Below, one piece after another: positions 43,919 to 51,197 of a stretch of 64,000 nt of DNA; positions within the stretch are counted from its first letter, which is position 1, and each line of letters starts with the position of its first letter. The translations under genes were made by a program, and so were the position numbers. Below the pieces are notes generated by a model. The model ran no database searches. It was not told the DNA's origin and saw only the letters and a program-made list of their open reading frames with translations. Origin of the DNA: an uncultured Lachnospiraceae bacterium (lineage in GTDB: Bacteria > Bacillota > Clostridia > Lachnospirales > Lachnospiraceae); the NCBI GenBank assembly GCA_910579465.1, contig CAJTUB010000001.1, positions 1-64,000 of the forward strand. Reading direction: 5' to 3'.

Positions 43919-44251
43919 TTAACCGCCCTGTGCCGCCTGTGGTCTGACTGCCTGTTTTATTCGGGGTATCCCCGTTCCTTTACGATACACTCCATTTCTT
44001 TTTGTAAGGGGTCCCATTCCATTCTTTTCCCTTCCTCTTCTTATTTGTTAAAATGAGAAGTTTCAGAGCAAGACTAGGAAAAAGGTAGCTTTTTCTGTAA
44101 ATCTGCCCGTCTAAGCCTTGCCGGACAGATTTTGCTTGTTGAGGCGTTAAACGGTCGGGTCGACAGGTGGGACGTATCCCAAGCCCTCTTGAAAATCCTC
44201 CATTACCTACAGCACCGCGCAGGGCGGTTTTGACAAAGTTTTGAAAACCAG
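43919..44251. other. Gene-free stretch of the decayed island
   Basis: Only fragments are seen. On the minus strand a 21-codon frame with a start codon (43957-44022, beginning MEWDPLQKEM) precedes the TnpW remnant. The plus-strand open frame across 43787-44056 is Cys/Ser-rich and looks like noise. Nothing else can be supported. Confidence 0.4.
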
Positions 44252-44298
44252 TTGAAATCGGAACCTAAATGTAGTATAATATATCAGACTGATATATT
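44252..44298 (+). promoter_or_regulatory. Promoter with an overlapping perfect palindrome, probable PadR operator
   Basis: TTGAAA (44252-44257), 17 bp, TATAAT (44275-44280). The palindrome AATATATCAG-A-CTGATATATT (44278-44298) has ten-base arms without mismatch and covers the end of the -10 and the transcription start. A PadR gene lies in the same transcript, so binding by this regulator would be autorepression. Confidence 0.75.
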
Positions 44299-44321
44299 AA
44301 GAAAACGTAACAAAGGTGCCT

Positions 44322-44698
44322 ATGAAAAGACAACGAATAAGAAAGCTATTTCTTATTACTTCCTTGCTCCTGTTTCCTGTTACGCTATACTATTTCAGCC
44401 CCGCCTTAATCATAAACGCAGGATTGAATGGAATAATCAACGGGAGTTTTATAGTTTTTGCTTTAATGTTTTTAATGTCTATTCCTTTCGGAAGATTATT
44501 TTGTTCCTATTTTTGTCCGGCGGGAGGATTGCAAGAATGTGCTTTTGCAGTCAACGAAAAAAGCCAAAACAAGGGTGGCGAAATTATATTAAACTCGCAA
44601 TATGGAGTAGTTGGCTGATTATAGTCGGCATGTGTTGCCCTAAAAGCGTCTTGACTTTTGGAATAATTGAAAGAAAGGAAAATAGAAATGGCAAATGA
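44322..44698 (+). pseudogene. Broken 4Fe-4S binding membrane protein gene (NapH/YccM-like)
   Basis: The first frame encodes a basic start, two membrane helices and FGRLFCSYFCPAGGLQE, the first cysteine cluster of NapH/YccM-type ferredoxin proteins. Around 44560 the reading frame shifts by one; the other frame continues KPKQGWRNYIKLAIWSSW with a third helix, and then runs straight into CPKSVLTFGI, which looks like the very end of the family. Two ferredoxin clusters and several helices are therefore missing. The remnant sits between the palindrome-bearing promoter and padR. Confidence 0.65.
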
Positions 44699-45233
44699 AA
44701 AAAAGATTGATTGTGTGATTTTAGGTTTGCTGAGCCATGAAGAACTAACGGGATATGAAATAAAGAAACGAATGGATACCGCTCTTAAATATTTTTGGAG
44801 TGCGAGCTATGGTAGCATATATCCCGCCTTAAATGATTTGGTTAATCGCGGTCTGGCTACAAAAAGAGAAGATACAAACAGCAAAAGAAATAAGCTGATC
44901 TATACCATAACAGAAAACGGACGTGATTATTTGAAAAAATGGCTCTCGCTGCCCATTGAAAAGGATGAACTCCGTTATGAAACATTATTAAAATTATTTT
45001 TTGGAAGTGAAAAAGGTGAAGAGCAAGCGCTTATTCATATCGAAGCGTTTGAAAAAAGAATCCAGGAGGAATTGCCATATCTTTTATATGCAGAAACAAT
45101 CTTAAATAGAAATTTGAATGATGACACTGCACACAAATATTATCTGCTTACGGTAGAGTTTGGGATAAAAACCTATCAGACGTATTTGGAATGGTGTAAG
45201 GAAGCAAAAAATCTTTTAGGTGGGGGACAATAG
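44688..45233 (+). CDS. PadR-family transcriptional regulator
   Basis: The 181-residue protein has the PadR winged helix: CVILGLLSHEELTGYEIKKRM, SASYGSIYPALNDLVNRGLA and the wing KRNKLIYTITENGRDYL. A helical C-terminal domain (about 95-175; with WLSLPIEKDELRYETLLKLFF) fits the longer PadR subtype that dimerises through it. PadR proteins usually repress nearby transporter or stress genes. ATG 44688 follows AAAGGAAAAT. It is probably read from the promoter at 44252 and represses it through the palindrome there. Confidence 0.88.
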   Translation: MANEKKIDCVILGLLSHEELTGYEIKKRMDTALKYFWSASYGSIYPALNDLVNRGLATKREDTNSKRNKLIYTITENGRDYLKKWLSLPIEKDELRYETLLKLFFGSEKGEEQALIHIEAFEKRIQEELPYLLYAETILNRNLNDDTAHKYYLLTVEFGIKTYQTYLEWCKEAKNLLGGGQ

Positions 45234-45234
45234 T

Positions 45235-45714
45235 ATGTTTGGAAATTTGGGATTTTCCTATATAGGATTACTTTTTTTATTGATGCTATTTATTCCCAAT
45301 ATCATATGGTCAAAAAGTAAGCCCCAGGGATATACGTCTGAAAAAGAAAATAAAATCCTGCTGTTCTTTGAAAGATTAGGGGAAGCATTGACCTGTTGCT
45401 GTTCATTGGTATTTTCTGATTTCAATATACATAAATGGACGCTTTGGTCTTTCTGGCTGATTGCGGCTTTCATTTTAATGATAATGTATGAAGCATGGTG
45501 GGTACGTTATTTTCGGAGCGAACGCAAGTTATCAGACTTTTACAGTAGTTTTTTTGGTATCCCCCTTGCCGGGGCAACGCTGCCGGTGATTGCGTTTTTT
45601 ATGTTGGGAATGTACGGAAAGGTCGGATGTATGTTAATCGCAACACTTATTTTAGGTATCGGACATATAGGCATACATATTCAACACAAAAAAGGTATTG
45701 ATATTGAAAATTAG
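45235..45714 (+). CDS. Small membrane protein in the padR operon
   Basis: The 159-residue protein has about four hydrophobic helices (near 5-23, 60-80, 85-105 and 115-145) and short charged loops. I recognise no named domain. It starts one base after the padR stop, so translation is likely coupled. It may be the regulated target of PadR, such as a small resistance or stress membrane protein; this is only inferred from order. AT-rich relative to the surrounding chromosome. Confidence 0.6.
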   Translation: MFGNLGFSYIGLLFLLMLFIPNIIWSKSKPQGYTSEKENKILLFFERLGEALTCCCSLVFSDFNIHKWTLWSFWLIAAFILMIMYEAWWVRYFRSERKLSDFYSSFFGIPLAGATLPVIAFFMLGMYGKVGCMLIATLILGIGHIGIHIQHKKGIDIEN

Positions 45715-45908
45715 AAAGAGATTTAACATGGAATATAGGATGAACTTTGATTAGGAACACGAAAAGGGAAGAATTGGTCTGTCGGGGTCCGTCCTATTTT
45801 GATTAATTGAGAGAGTGCTTTGGAACGAGAACCGACAGCAGAACAGGCAACAAGGCAGAGTGAAACATCACAATCAAAACTGCAGAAGAGGGAAATGAAA
45901 TCCGGGAT

Positions 45909-45951
45909 TCCCGGGACTGTGGATAATGCACACGGTCCCGGGATATTTTTT
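45909..45951. terminator. Two-way terminator at the right edge of the island
   Basis: CCCGGGAC (45910-45917) pairs with GTCCCGGG (45935-45942), extended by GTG/CAC, followed by a T-run. It separates the island from the convergent aminopeptidase gene. The 45715-45908 stretch before it has no gene that I can support. Confidence 0.8.
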
Positions 45952-45952
45952 G

Positions 45953-47818
45953 CTATTCAGTTTCCCTGACCGGACGGGTTACCTCCTTCAGCCATTCCCC
46001 TTCTTCCTTTGTCAGATACGGGAGCAGGGTTTCATAGACCATTTTGTGGTACTCATTCAGTGTGTTTCTCTCAGAGGCAGTCAGCTCCTCCGGAAGCACT
46101 GCCTCTAAGTCAATCGGCGTTACGGTCAGGGTTTCAAAGTACATGAACTGGCCGTATTCGTTTTTTTCTCCCTTTTTACAGACCAGCTCGTTTTCAATGC
46201 GGATGCCGTGGCTGCCCTCGATATAAACGCCCGGTTCGTTGGTGGTTACCATGCCTTCCTCCAGAACGCAGTTGTCATTCCGTTCCGGGACGATACGCCA
46301 ACGGAAGCCGTTCGGTGCCTCGTGGACGTTTAAAAGGTAGCCGACGCCGTGACCGGTGCCGCACCGGTAGTCCAGTCCCGTCTGCCAGAGAGGGCTGCGG
46401 GCAATGATATCAAAATTTACCCCGCGGCAGCCATAGAGGAACCTTGCTGCGGAGAGGGAGAGCATTCCGCGCAGCACGGCAGTATAATGCCGCTTCCATT
46501 CGTAGGGGATGTCGCCGAGGACATAGGTTCTGGTGACGTCGGTCGTACCCTCATAATACTGTCCGCCGGAATCGACCAAAAGGAGCCCCTCTGGCCTTAA
46601 TTCGGCGGAGGACTCCCTGTCTGCGCAGTAGTGCATCATGGCGGCATTTGCGTTGTAGGCGGAAATGGTTTCAAAGCTCGGTTCTAAAAAGCCTTCCTGC
46701 TCCCTTCTGAGGGAAAGAAGAACGTCTGCGGCGGAGACCTCGGTAATTGTCTGTTTCCCTATCGTATGCTTCAGCCAGTACATAAATTTTGTTACTGCAA
46801 TGCCGTCCTTTACATGGGCAGCGGCAAGATTCTTAAGCTCTACGGTATTTTTGACCGCCTTGGCAGAAAGAATAGGTCCTGTGGAGTCAAGCAGGGTGCA
46901 TTCCTCCGGCAGTGCCTGCACCAGCGCGCAGTTGACACGTTTGGTATCTAATAAAACCGTACATTTGCAAAGCTTTGCCGCATCTTCGTAAATGGCATCG
47001 TAAGGGCGGAGGGTAATCCCCTCCTGCGCTAAGAGTGCCGATGTGGCAGCGTCTAATATGGCAGGATTCAGGTACAAAAATGCCTTGTTTTCCGTGACCA
47101 TAGCATAGGAAAGCAGTACCGGATTGTGCAGAATGTCATTCCCGCGCAGATTAAACAGCCACGCGATGTCGTCCAGAGAGGTAATAAGGTAGACATCGGC
47201 AGAAAACTTCTGCTTATTGGAAAAAAGCTGCTTTTCTCCTTTTTTATAAATCGTTTCCGGCTGCACCTTCTTCATGGCGTCCCGGACTTCCGCAAGCTTT
47301 TGTACCGTACTTTTTCCGGTATAGCATTCTGCCAGACGGTAAGCAGGGCGGCAGGAGAGCGCAGGGCGTTCCTTCCAGAGCGGCTCTGTCAGGTCGATGT
47401 CACAGCGTATCGTAACCTTGTTCTTATCAGTAGCTTCTTTGAGCTGCTGCAAAAACGCATAGGAAAGCAGACGGCCGTCGAAGCCCAGTACGCCGCCGTC
47501 CTTTAACAGCTCCAGCAGCTTCTCCGCCGGCGTCGGGATATTTTCCATACCGCTACGGTACAGCGTGATACCGCTACCGGAAAGCTCCTGTTCTGCCTGG
47601 ATAAAGTAGCGGCCGTCCGTGAAAAGCCCTGCCTCGTCCTGTGTGACAAACAGCGTCCCGGCAGAGCCGGTAAAGCCGGAGAGATAGGGAAGGATTCTGA
47701 AATAATCGCCGATATATTCCGAGCCGTGGAAATCCGCGGTAGGGATGTAATAGACGTCGATGCCGTTCTGCTTTAAAAGCAGACGCAGCTCGTTGATTCG
47801 TTCTGCAAATAAATTCAT
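45953..47818 (-). CDS. pepP: Xaa-Pro aminopeptidase (M24B, three-domain form)
   Basis: The 621-residue cytoplasmic metallopeptidase removes the N-terminal residue before proline. Two creatinase-like N-terminal domains (TADFHGSEYIGDYF, FTGSAGTL, FTDGRYFIQAE) precede the catalytic pita-bread domain with LLVDSGGQYYEGTTDVTRT (two Asp ligands), GTGHGVGYLLNVHE (His) and TNEPGVYIEG and IRIENEL (two Glu). Length fits the long eukaryote-like form common in Firmicutes. Start 47818 has AAGGAGG 9 bases upstream. Confidence 0.94.
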   Translation of the reverse strand: MNLFAERINELRLLLKQNGIDVYYIPTADFHGSEYIGDYFRILPYLSGFTGSAGTLFVTQDEAGLFTDGRYFIQAEQELSGSGITLYRSGMENIPTPAEKLLELLKDGGVLGFDGRLLSYAFLQQLKEATDKNKVTIRCDIDLTEPLWKERPALSCRPAYRLAECYTGKSTVQKLAEVRDAMKKVQPETIYKKGEKQLFSNKQKFSADVYLITSLDDIAWLFNLRGNDILHNPVLLSYAMVTENKAFLYLNPAILDAATSALLAQEGITLRPYDAIYEDAAKLCKCTVLLDTKRVNCALVQALPEECTLLDSTGPILSAKAVKNTVELKNLAAAHVKDGIAVTKFMYWLKHTIGKQTITEVSAADVLLSLRREQEGFLEPSFETISAYNANAAMMHYCADRESSAELRPEGLLLVDSGGQYYEGTTDVTRTYVLGDIPYEWKRHYTAVLRGMLSLSAARFLYGCRGVNFDIIARSPLWQTGLDYRCGTGHGVGYLLNVHEAPNGFRWRIVPERNDNCVLEEGMVTTNEPGVYIEGSHGIRIENELVCKKGEKNEYGQFMYFETLTVTPIDLEAVLPEELTASERNTLNEYHKMVYETLLPYLTKEEGEWLKEVTRPVRETE

Positions 47819-47912
47819 AAAGGGAGACCTCCTTTTTAACGCTTTTATCATAGCACAAACAGAGGGAAAAGAAAAGGGCGTTGCTCTCCTGTTTGTACGG
47901 ACAAGGCTGCGC

Positions 47913-48260
47913 GTGGAGGAAAGGAACGGAATCTATTGGATACAGACGCCGGAGGAGGCGTTTCTTTATCCCTCCATTTGTGCGCAGATTACCAGGATTG
48001 ATACCAATACGATAGACGTACTGGAGCTGAATACGGGAGAATACCGGTATTTGTACCGGGTCAATATTAAGGATACAAAGTTCCTTTGGCGCCATGAATT
48101 GATTCAGAAGGAGGATTTAAAGGAGGGGGATATTGTTTTTATCCAGTACGACGGGACCGTAAAGGATAGTTATCCGGCGAAAATAAAGGCGGAGCTTGTG
48201 TATTATCTCGGTGATAAGGAAAACTTTTTTAAGACAGGAGAGACAGGCGAGGAGGAATAA
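47913..48260 (+). CDS. Conserved small protein of unknown function, start uncertain
   Basis: The readable frame from GTG 47913 gives about 115 residues, mostly beta-strand in pattern: GIYWIQTPEEAFLYPS, TIDVLELNTGEYRYLYRV, DIVFIQYDG and AELVYYLGD. I do not recognise the family. The frame is open upstream to 47760, but that part overlaps the reverse strand of pepP and contains no good ribosome site, so the start is a guess and could be a nearby non-ATG codon. The gene diverges from pepP. Confidence 0.5.
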   Translation: MEERNGIYWIQTPEEAFLYPSICAQITRIDTNTIDVLELNTGEYRYLYRVNIKDTKFLWRHELIQKEDLKEGDIVFIQYDGTVKDSYPAKIKAELVYYLGDKENFFKTGETGEEE

Positions 48261-48343
48261 TTTTTTTCAAAATCCCTCCGGCTGACACGGAATAGACACA
48301 GCAATAGACTATACTGGAAACGAGAACACAAAGGAGGACGGTC

Positions 48344-49459
48344 TTGGTGAAAGTATGGAAGAAAAAGAGAATCTGGCTGCTGCTTTTGTTTCCGTTTTCG
48401 GTGTTGTTTTTAGAGCTTGCAAAGCGGAGTACATGGTTTGCGGAAGAGGTGTTTGCAAAGCGCATTTATAAGGTGCATTCGATTGTAGTCTCAGCGGTGA
48501 CGGGGCTTTTTCCGTTTTCGATGGCGGAATGGATTGTCGTCCTGTGTCCGGTTCTTTTTCTTGTTTTGTTTATCCGGTTTATTGTACATATCGTAAAGAA
48601 AAAGGAGGAACGCTTTTCCAGGTGTATCCTTGCCCTGATTAACGTGGCGTGCGTGGCTGCGGTCGTGTTTTTTGTGTATGTAATTGGCTGCGGCGTGAAT
48701 TATCACCGGGTTTCCATTGCGGATTACCGGGAGATTACGGTACGGGATTCCGGCAAGGAGGAGCTGTTTGCGCTCTGTACGGAGCTGGCAGAGAGGGCGT
48801 CTGCGCTCCGGGAGGAGCTTGTTTCCTATGAGGATGGGGAGGGCGTGTTCCGTCTTCCTATGTCGAACCGGGAGCTGGGCAGGCTTGCCAAAGAAGGGTA
48901 TGAGGCACTTTCTGCGGAGCTGCCGGTTTTGAAGGGGCTTTATCCGGCGCCGAAGGGAATCTGCTTTTCCAAGGTGTATTCCGCGATGGAGCTTACCGGA
49001 GTGTTTACCTGCTGGACGATGGAGGCAAACGTAAACGTCGATATCCCGGATTATTCCCGTGGCGCGACGATGACGCATGAGCTGGGGCATCTGCACGGAT
49101 TTATGAAGGAGGAGGAGGCAAACTTCCTTGCCTACCTTGCCTGCATGGCATCGGATTCGCCAGTGCTGCAGTACAGCGGCACAATGCTGGCCCTGGTGTA
49201 TTCGGGGAATGCGCTGGCATCGCAGGATGCGGAGCTTTACGGACAGCTCTGGGCAGGCTACCATGAGGGTATGGTACGTGACCTCCGTGCCAACAGCGCT
49301 TACTGGGACCAGTACCGGGATACTGCAATCAGCAAGGCGGCAGATAAGGTAAATGATACCTACTTAAAGGTCAACAAGCAGGAGGACGGCGTGAAAAGCT
49401 ACGGGAGAGTCGTGGATTTACTGCTTGCTGAATACCGGAAGGAGCATAATTTAAAATAA
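48344..49459 (+). CDS. DUF3810 membrane protein with a HELGH metalloprotease motif
   Basis: The 371-residue protein has three N-terminal hydrophobic helices (about 10-24, 48-80, 95-118) and a long soluble domain that would face outside. MTHELGHLHGF supplies His245, Glu246 and His249 of a zinc-peptidase motif, and EEANFLAYLA supplies a likely third ligand (Glu). This fits DUF3810, a gluzincin-like group of unknown substrate. AAGGAGG lies 6 bases before TTG 48344 and 9 before GTG 48347; either may be the start. Confidence 0.8.
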   Translation: MVKVWKKKRIWLLLLFPFSVLFLELAKRSTWFAEEVFAKRIYKVHSIVVSAVTGLFPFSMAEWIVVLCPVLFLVLFIRFIVHIVKKKEERFSRCILALINVACVAAVVFFVYVIGCGVNYHRVSIADYREITVRDSGKEELFALCTELAERASALREELVSYEDGEGVFRLPMSNRELGRLAKEGYEALSAELPVLKGLYPAPKGICFSKVYSAMELTGVFTCWTMEANVNVDIPDYSRGATMTHELGHLHGFMKEEEANFLAYLACMASDSPVLQYSGTMLALVYSGNALASQDAELYGQLWAGYHEGMVRDLRANSAYWDQYRDTAISKAADKVNDTYLKVNKQEDGVKSYGRVVDLLLAEYRKEHNLK

Positions 49460-49502
49460 ATCAGGACATAAGTCGTATATAAAATGCGGAACCCCGGACA
49501 TC

Positions 49503-49564
49503 CTTGAGTTTCCGCATTTTGCATATACCTTTGTGTCCCGGTCTGCTAAAAATTGCGGAAACTC
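49503..49564. repeat. Intergenic inverted-repeat element, copy D (ends only)
   Basis: The first 38 bases follow the left end of copy A almost base for base (CTTGAGTTTCCGCA, TTTTGCATAT, then CTTTGTGTCCCGG). They are joined directly to the right end CTAAAAATTGCGGAAACTC. The arms and core are lost, so it looks like a deletion derivative. A further lone end, AAAATGCGGAA, lies 13 bases before it at 49481. Confidence 0.8.
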
Positions 49565-49642
49565 GGGCGGCTCCCGTCTTGCAGGGAACGGGGAAGTGTG
49601 GTATGATTACCGTATCGGAGAAAAGGCGGTGACGGCGGAGCC

Positions 49643-50203
49643 ATGGAAGAGTACAGACTGAATGATAAAGATATCCGCAAGGTGATTTATGGAAGCTTTT
49701 CCGGAAGCAGGGAAGAGACAAGGCTTTTAGAGGAGTTCCCGATGGGAGACAGCCGTGCAGACATGCTTCTGGTAACGCGTACAAAGCTGACAGGGCTTGA
49801 AATTAAGAGCGACAGGGATACTTTCGAGCGTCTGGCAAGGCAGATACGCGATTATGAGAGGTTTTTTGATACCAATTATCTTGTTACCGGGACCTACCAT
49901 ATAGAGGAGGCACTGCGGACTGTGCCGGAGCATTGGGGGATTTACGAGGTGTATGAGTCCGGAGAGGGCGCGTATGTGATGGAATGTGTCCGGGGAGCGG
50001 GCGTAGCGTTAAAGGATAATACGGAGGAGAAGCTCTGCCTGCTGTGGAGGAACGAGCTGATGCGGATTATACGGGAGTACCGTCTGGCAAATGGGAACTT
50101 ACAGCGGAAGGAAAGAATGATTGCTAAAATCATGGGCGGATTGTCCCAGCCTGTGATTCAGAGTGAAATCTGTGCAGCGCTGCTTGCGCGTGAATATAAG
50201 TAG
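49643..50203 (+). CDS. Sce7726-family protein, nuclease-like fold
   Basis: The 186-residue protein shows the sce7726 pattern: LNDKDIRKVIYGSF at the start, RADMLLV then GLEIKSDRDTFERLARQIRDYERFFD, and a C-terminal helical part. RAD and EIKSD resemble the metal-binding core of PD-(D/E)xK nucleases, so DNA binding or cutting is possible, though not shown. Family members occur near mobile or defence genes but also alone as here. The ribosome site is poor: GGAG lies too close to the ATG. Confidence 0.7.
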   Translation: MEEYRLNDKDIRKVIYGSFSGSREETRLLEEFPMGDSRADMLLVTRTKLTGLEIKSDRDTFERLARQIRDYERFFDTNYLVTGTYHIEEALRTVPEHWGIYEVYESGEGAYVMECVRGAGVALKDNTEEKLCLLWRNELMRIIREYRLANGNLQRKERMIAKIMGGLSQPVIQSEICAALLAREYK

Positions 50204-50226
50204 TAAAAGAAAAGCAGACGGTCATG

Positions 50227-50412
50227 CTACATCTGCTTTTTTACAATGTCATATTCATTATCAAAACGGTAATACGGACAGGATCTTGCCGTGCCCTGCG
50301 CCAGCCGGGAGAAGTCGTCCTCGTCCATGCCGCCTGCCATGCAGACATATTCCTCGTAGTCCTCATCATAGCGGTAATTGCTGCAGGTGTCACAGCTGTA
50401 TTGTGTATTCAT
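50227..50412 (-). CDS. Small cysteine-rich protein, DUF6472-like
   Basis: The 61-residue protein carries four cysteines: CDTC near the start, one in the centre (YVCMAG) and one in RSCPYYR. Paired cysteines suggest a small metal site. It is acidic, with an EDYEEY stretch and the ending EYDIVKKQM. It fits the DUF6472 group common in Lachnospiraceae. AAGGAGG lies 9 bases before the ATG at 50412. Function unknown. Confidence 0.72.
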   Translation of the reverse strand: MNTQYSCDTCSNYRYDEDYEEYVCMAGGMDEDDFSRLAQGTARSCPYYRFDNEYDIVKKQM

Positions 50413-50546
50413 ATGGAAATACCTCCTTGCTTTTACTGCTATTTTATCATAGTTCCGGGGAGATTGCATTATTTTTTTATTGGAAAGAAATGCAGAGATT
50501 ATTTTTAGAACAGCGAATTATTTTGTGCGAATGAGAGGAAACTAGA

Positions 50547-51098
50547 ATGGGAAACGCAGTGTATCGTTTTTTCGGACATCTTCATACAATCAATAAGCAT
50601 AAACGGATGGTAATGAAGCATTGCTTCAGGCTTGGTCTGTACCGGCGGGGACTGCTCCATGATTTGTCCAAATATTCTCCGGGTGAATTTTTTGTAGGAG
50701 TCAGATATTTCCGGGGTGATATCAGCCCGAATAATATACAGCGCCAGTCGGAGGGAGTGGCAACGGCATGGCTGCACCATAAGGGACGGAATAAGCATCA
50801 TTACGAGTATTGGATTGACTATAAGCAGGATGCCGAGTGTGAGCTTACAGGCATGAAAATGCCCCTTGCGTATGTGCTTGAAATGTTTTGTGACCGGGTA
50901 GCGGCAAGCAAGGTATATAACAAGGAAAAATATACACAGCGGGACCCGCTTGCCTATTATAAACGCGGACAGGGGAAACAGCTGATGCATGCGGAAACAG
51001 CGGCACTTCTGGAAAAGCTGCTTGTGATGTTAGCCGAGGAAGGGGAAGAGAAAACCTTTTCCTATATCCGGACGGAGCTGCTTGGAAAGAAAAAATAG
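50547..51098 (+). CDS. DUF5662 family protein
   Basis: The 183-residue protein has a His/Asp-rich pattern reminiscent of HD-type metal enzymes: HLHTINKHKRMVMKHC, LLHDLSKYSPGEF, WLHHKGRNKHHYEYW and an AYVLEMFCDRVAASKVY segment. It matches DUF5662, sometimes labelled catalase in databases without good reason. A phosphohydrolase role is a guess. It lies just upstream of the formate-lyase promoter. Confidence 0.75.
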   Translation: MGNAVYRFFGHLHTINKHKRMVMKHCFRLGLYRRGLLHDLSKYSPGEFFVGVRYFRGDISPNNIQRQSEGVATAWLHHKGRNKHHYEYWIDYKQDAECELTGMKMPLAYVLEMFCDRVAASKVYNKEKYTQRDPLAYYKRGQGKQLMHAETAALLEKLLVMLAEEGEEKTFSYIRTELLGKKK

Positions 51099-51113
51099 TT
51101 TTTGGAGGAACAA

Positions 51114-51142
51114 TTGCATTTTGCTTTAAAATATAGTATAGT
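51114..51142 (+). promoter_or_regulatory. Promoter of the pyruvate formate-lyase operon
   Basis: TTGCAT (51114-51119), 17-bp spacer, TATAGT (51137-51142), about 55 bases before the start. Confidence 0.65.
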
Positions 51143-51197
51143 AGAGTCGCGTCAGGGAAGCAAAGAGTGCAGTGAACACGAGAAAGGAGAACAGACG

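Noticed and set aside
43787..44056. 89-codon plus-strand frame in the island
   Set aside because: Antisense to the TnpW-like remnant, no ribosome site, and the product is Cys/Ser-rich noise.
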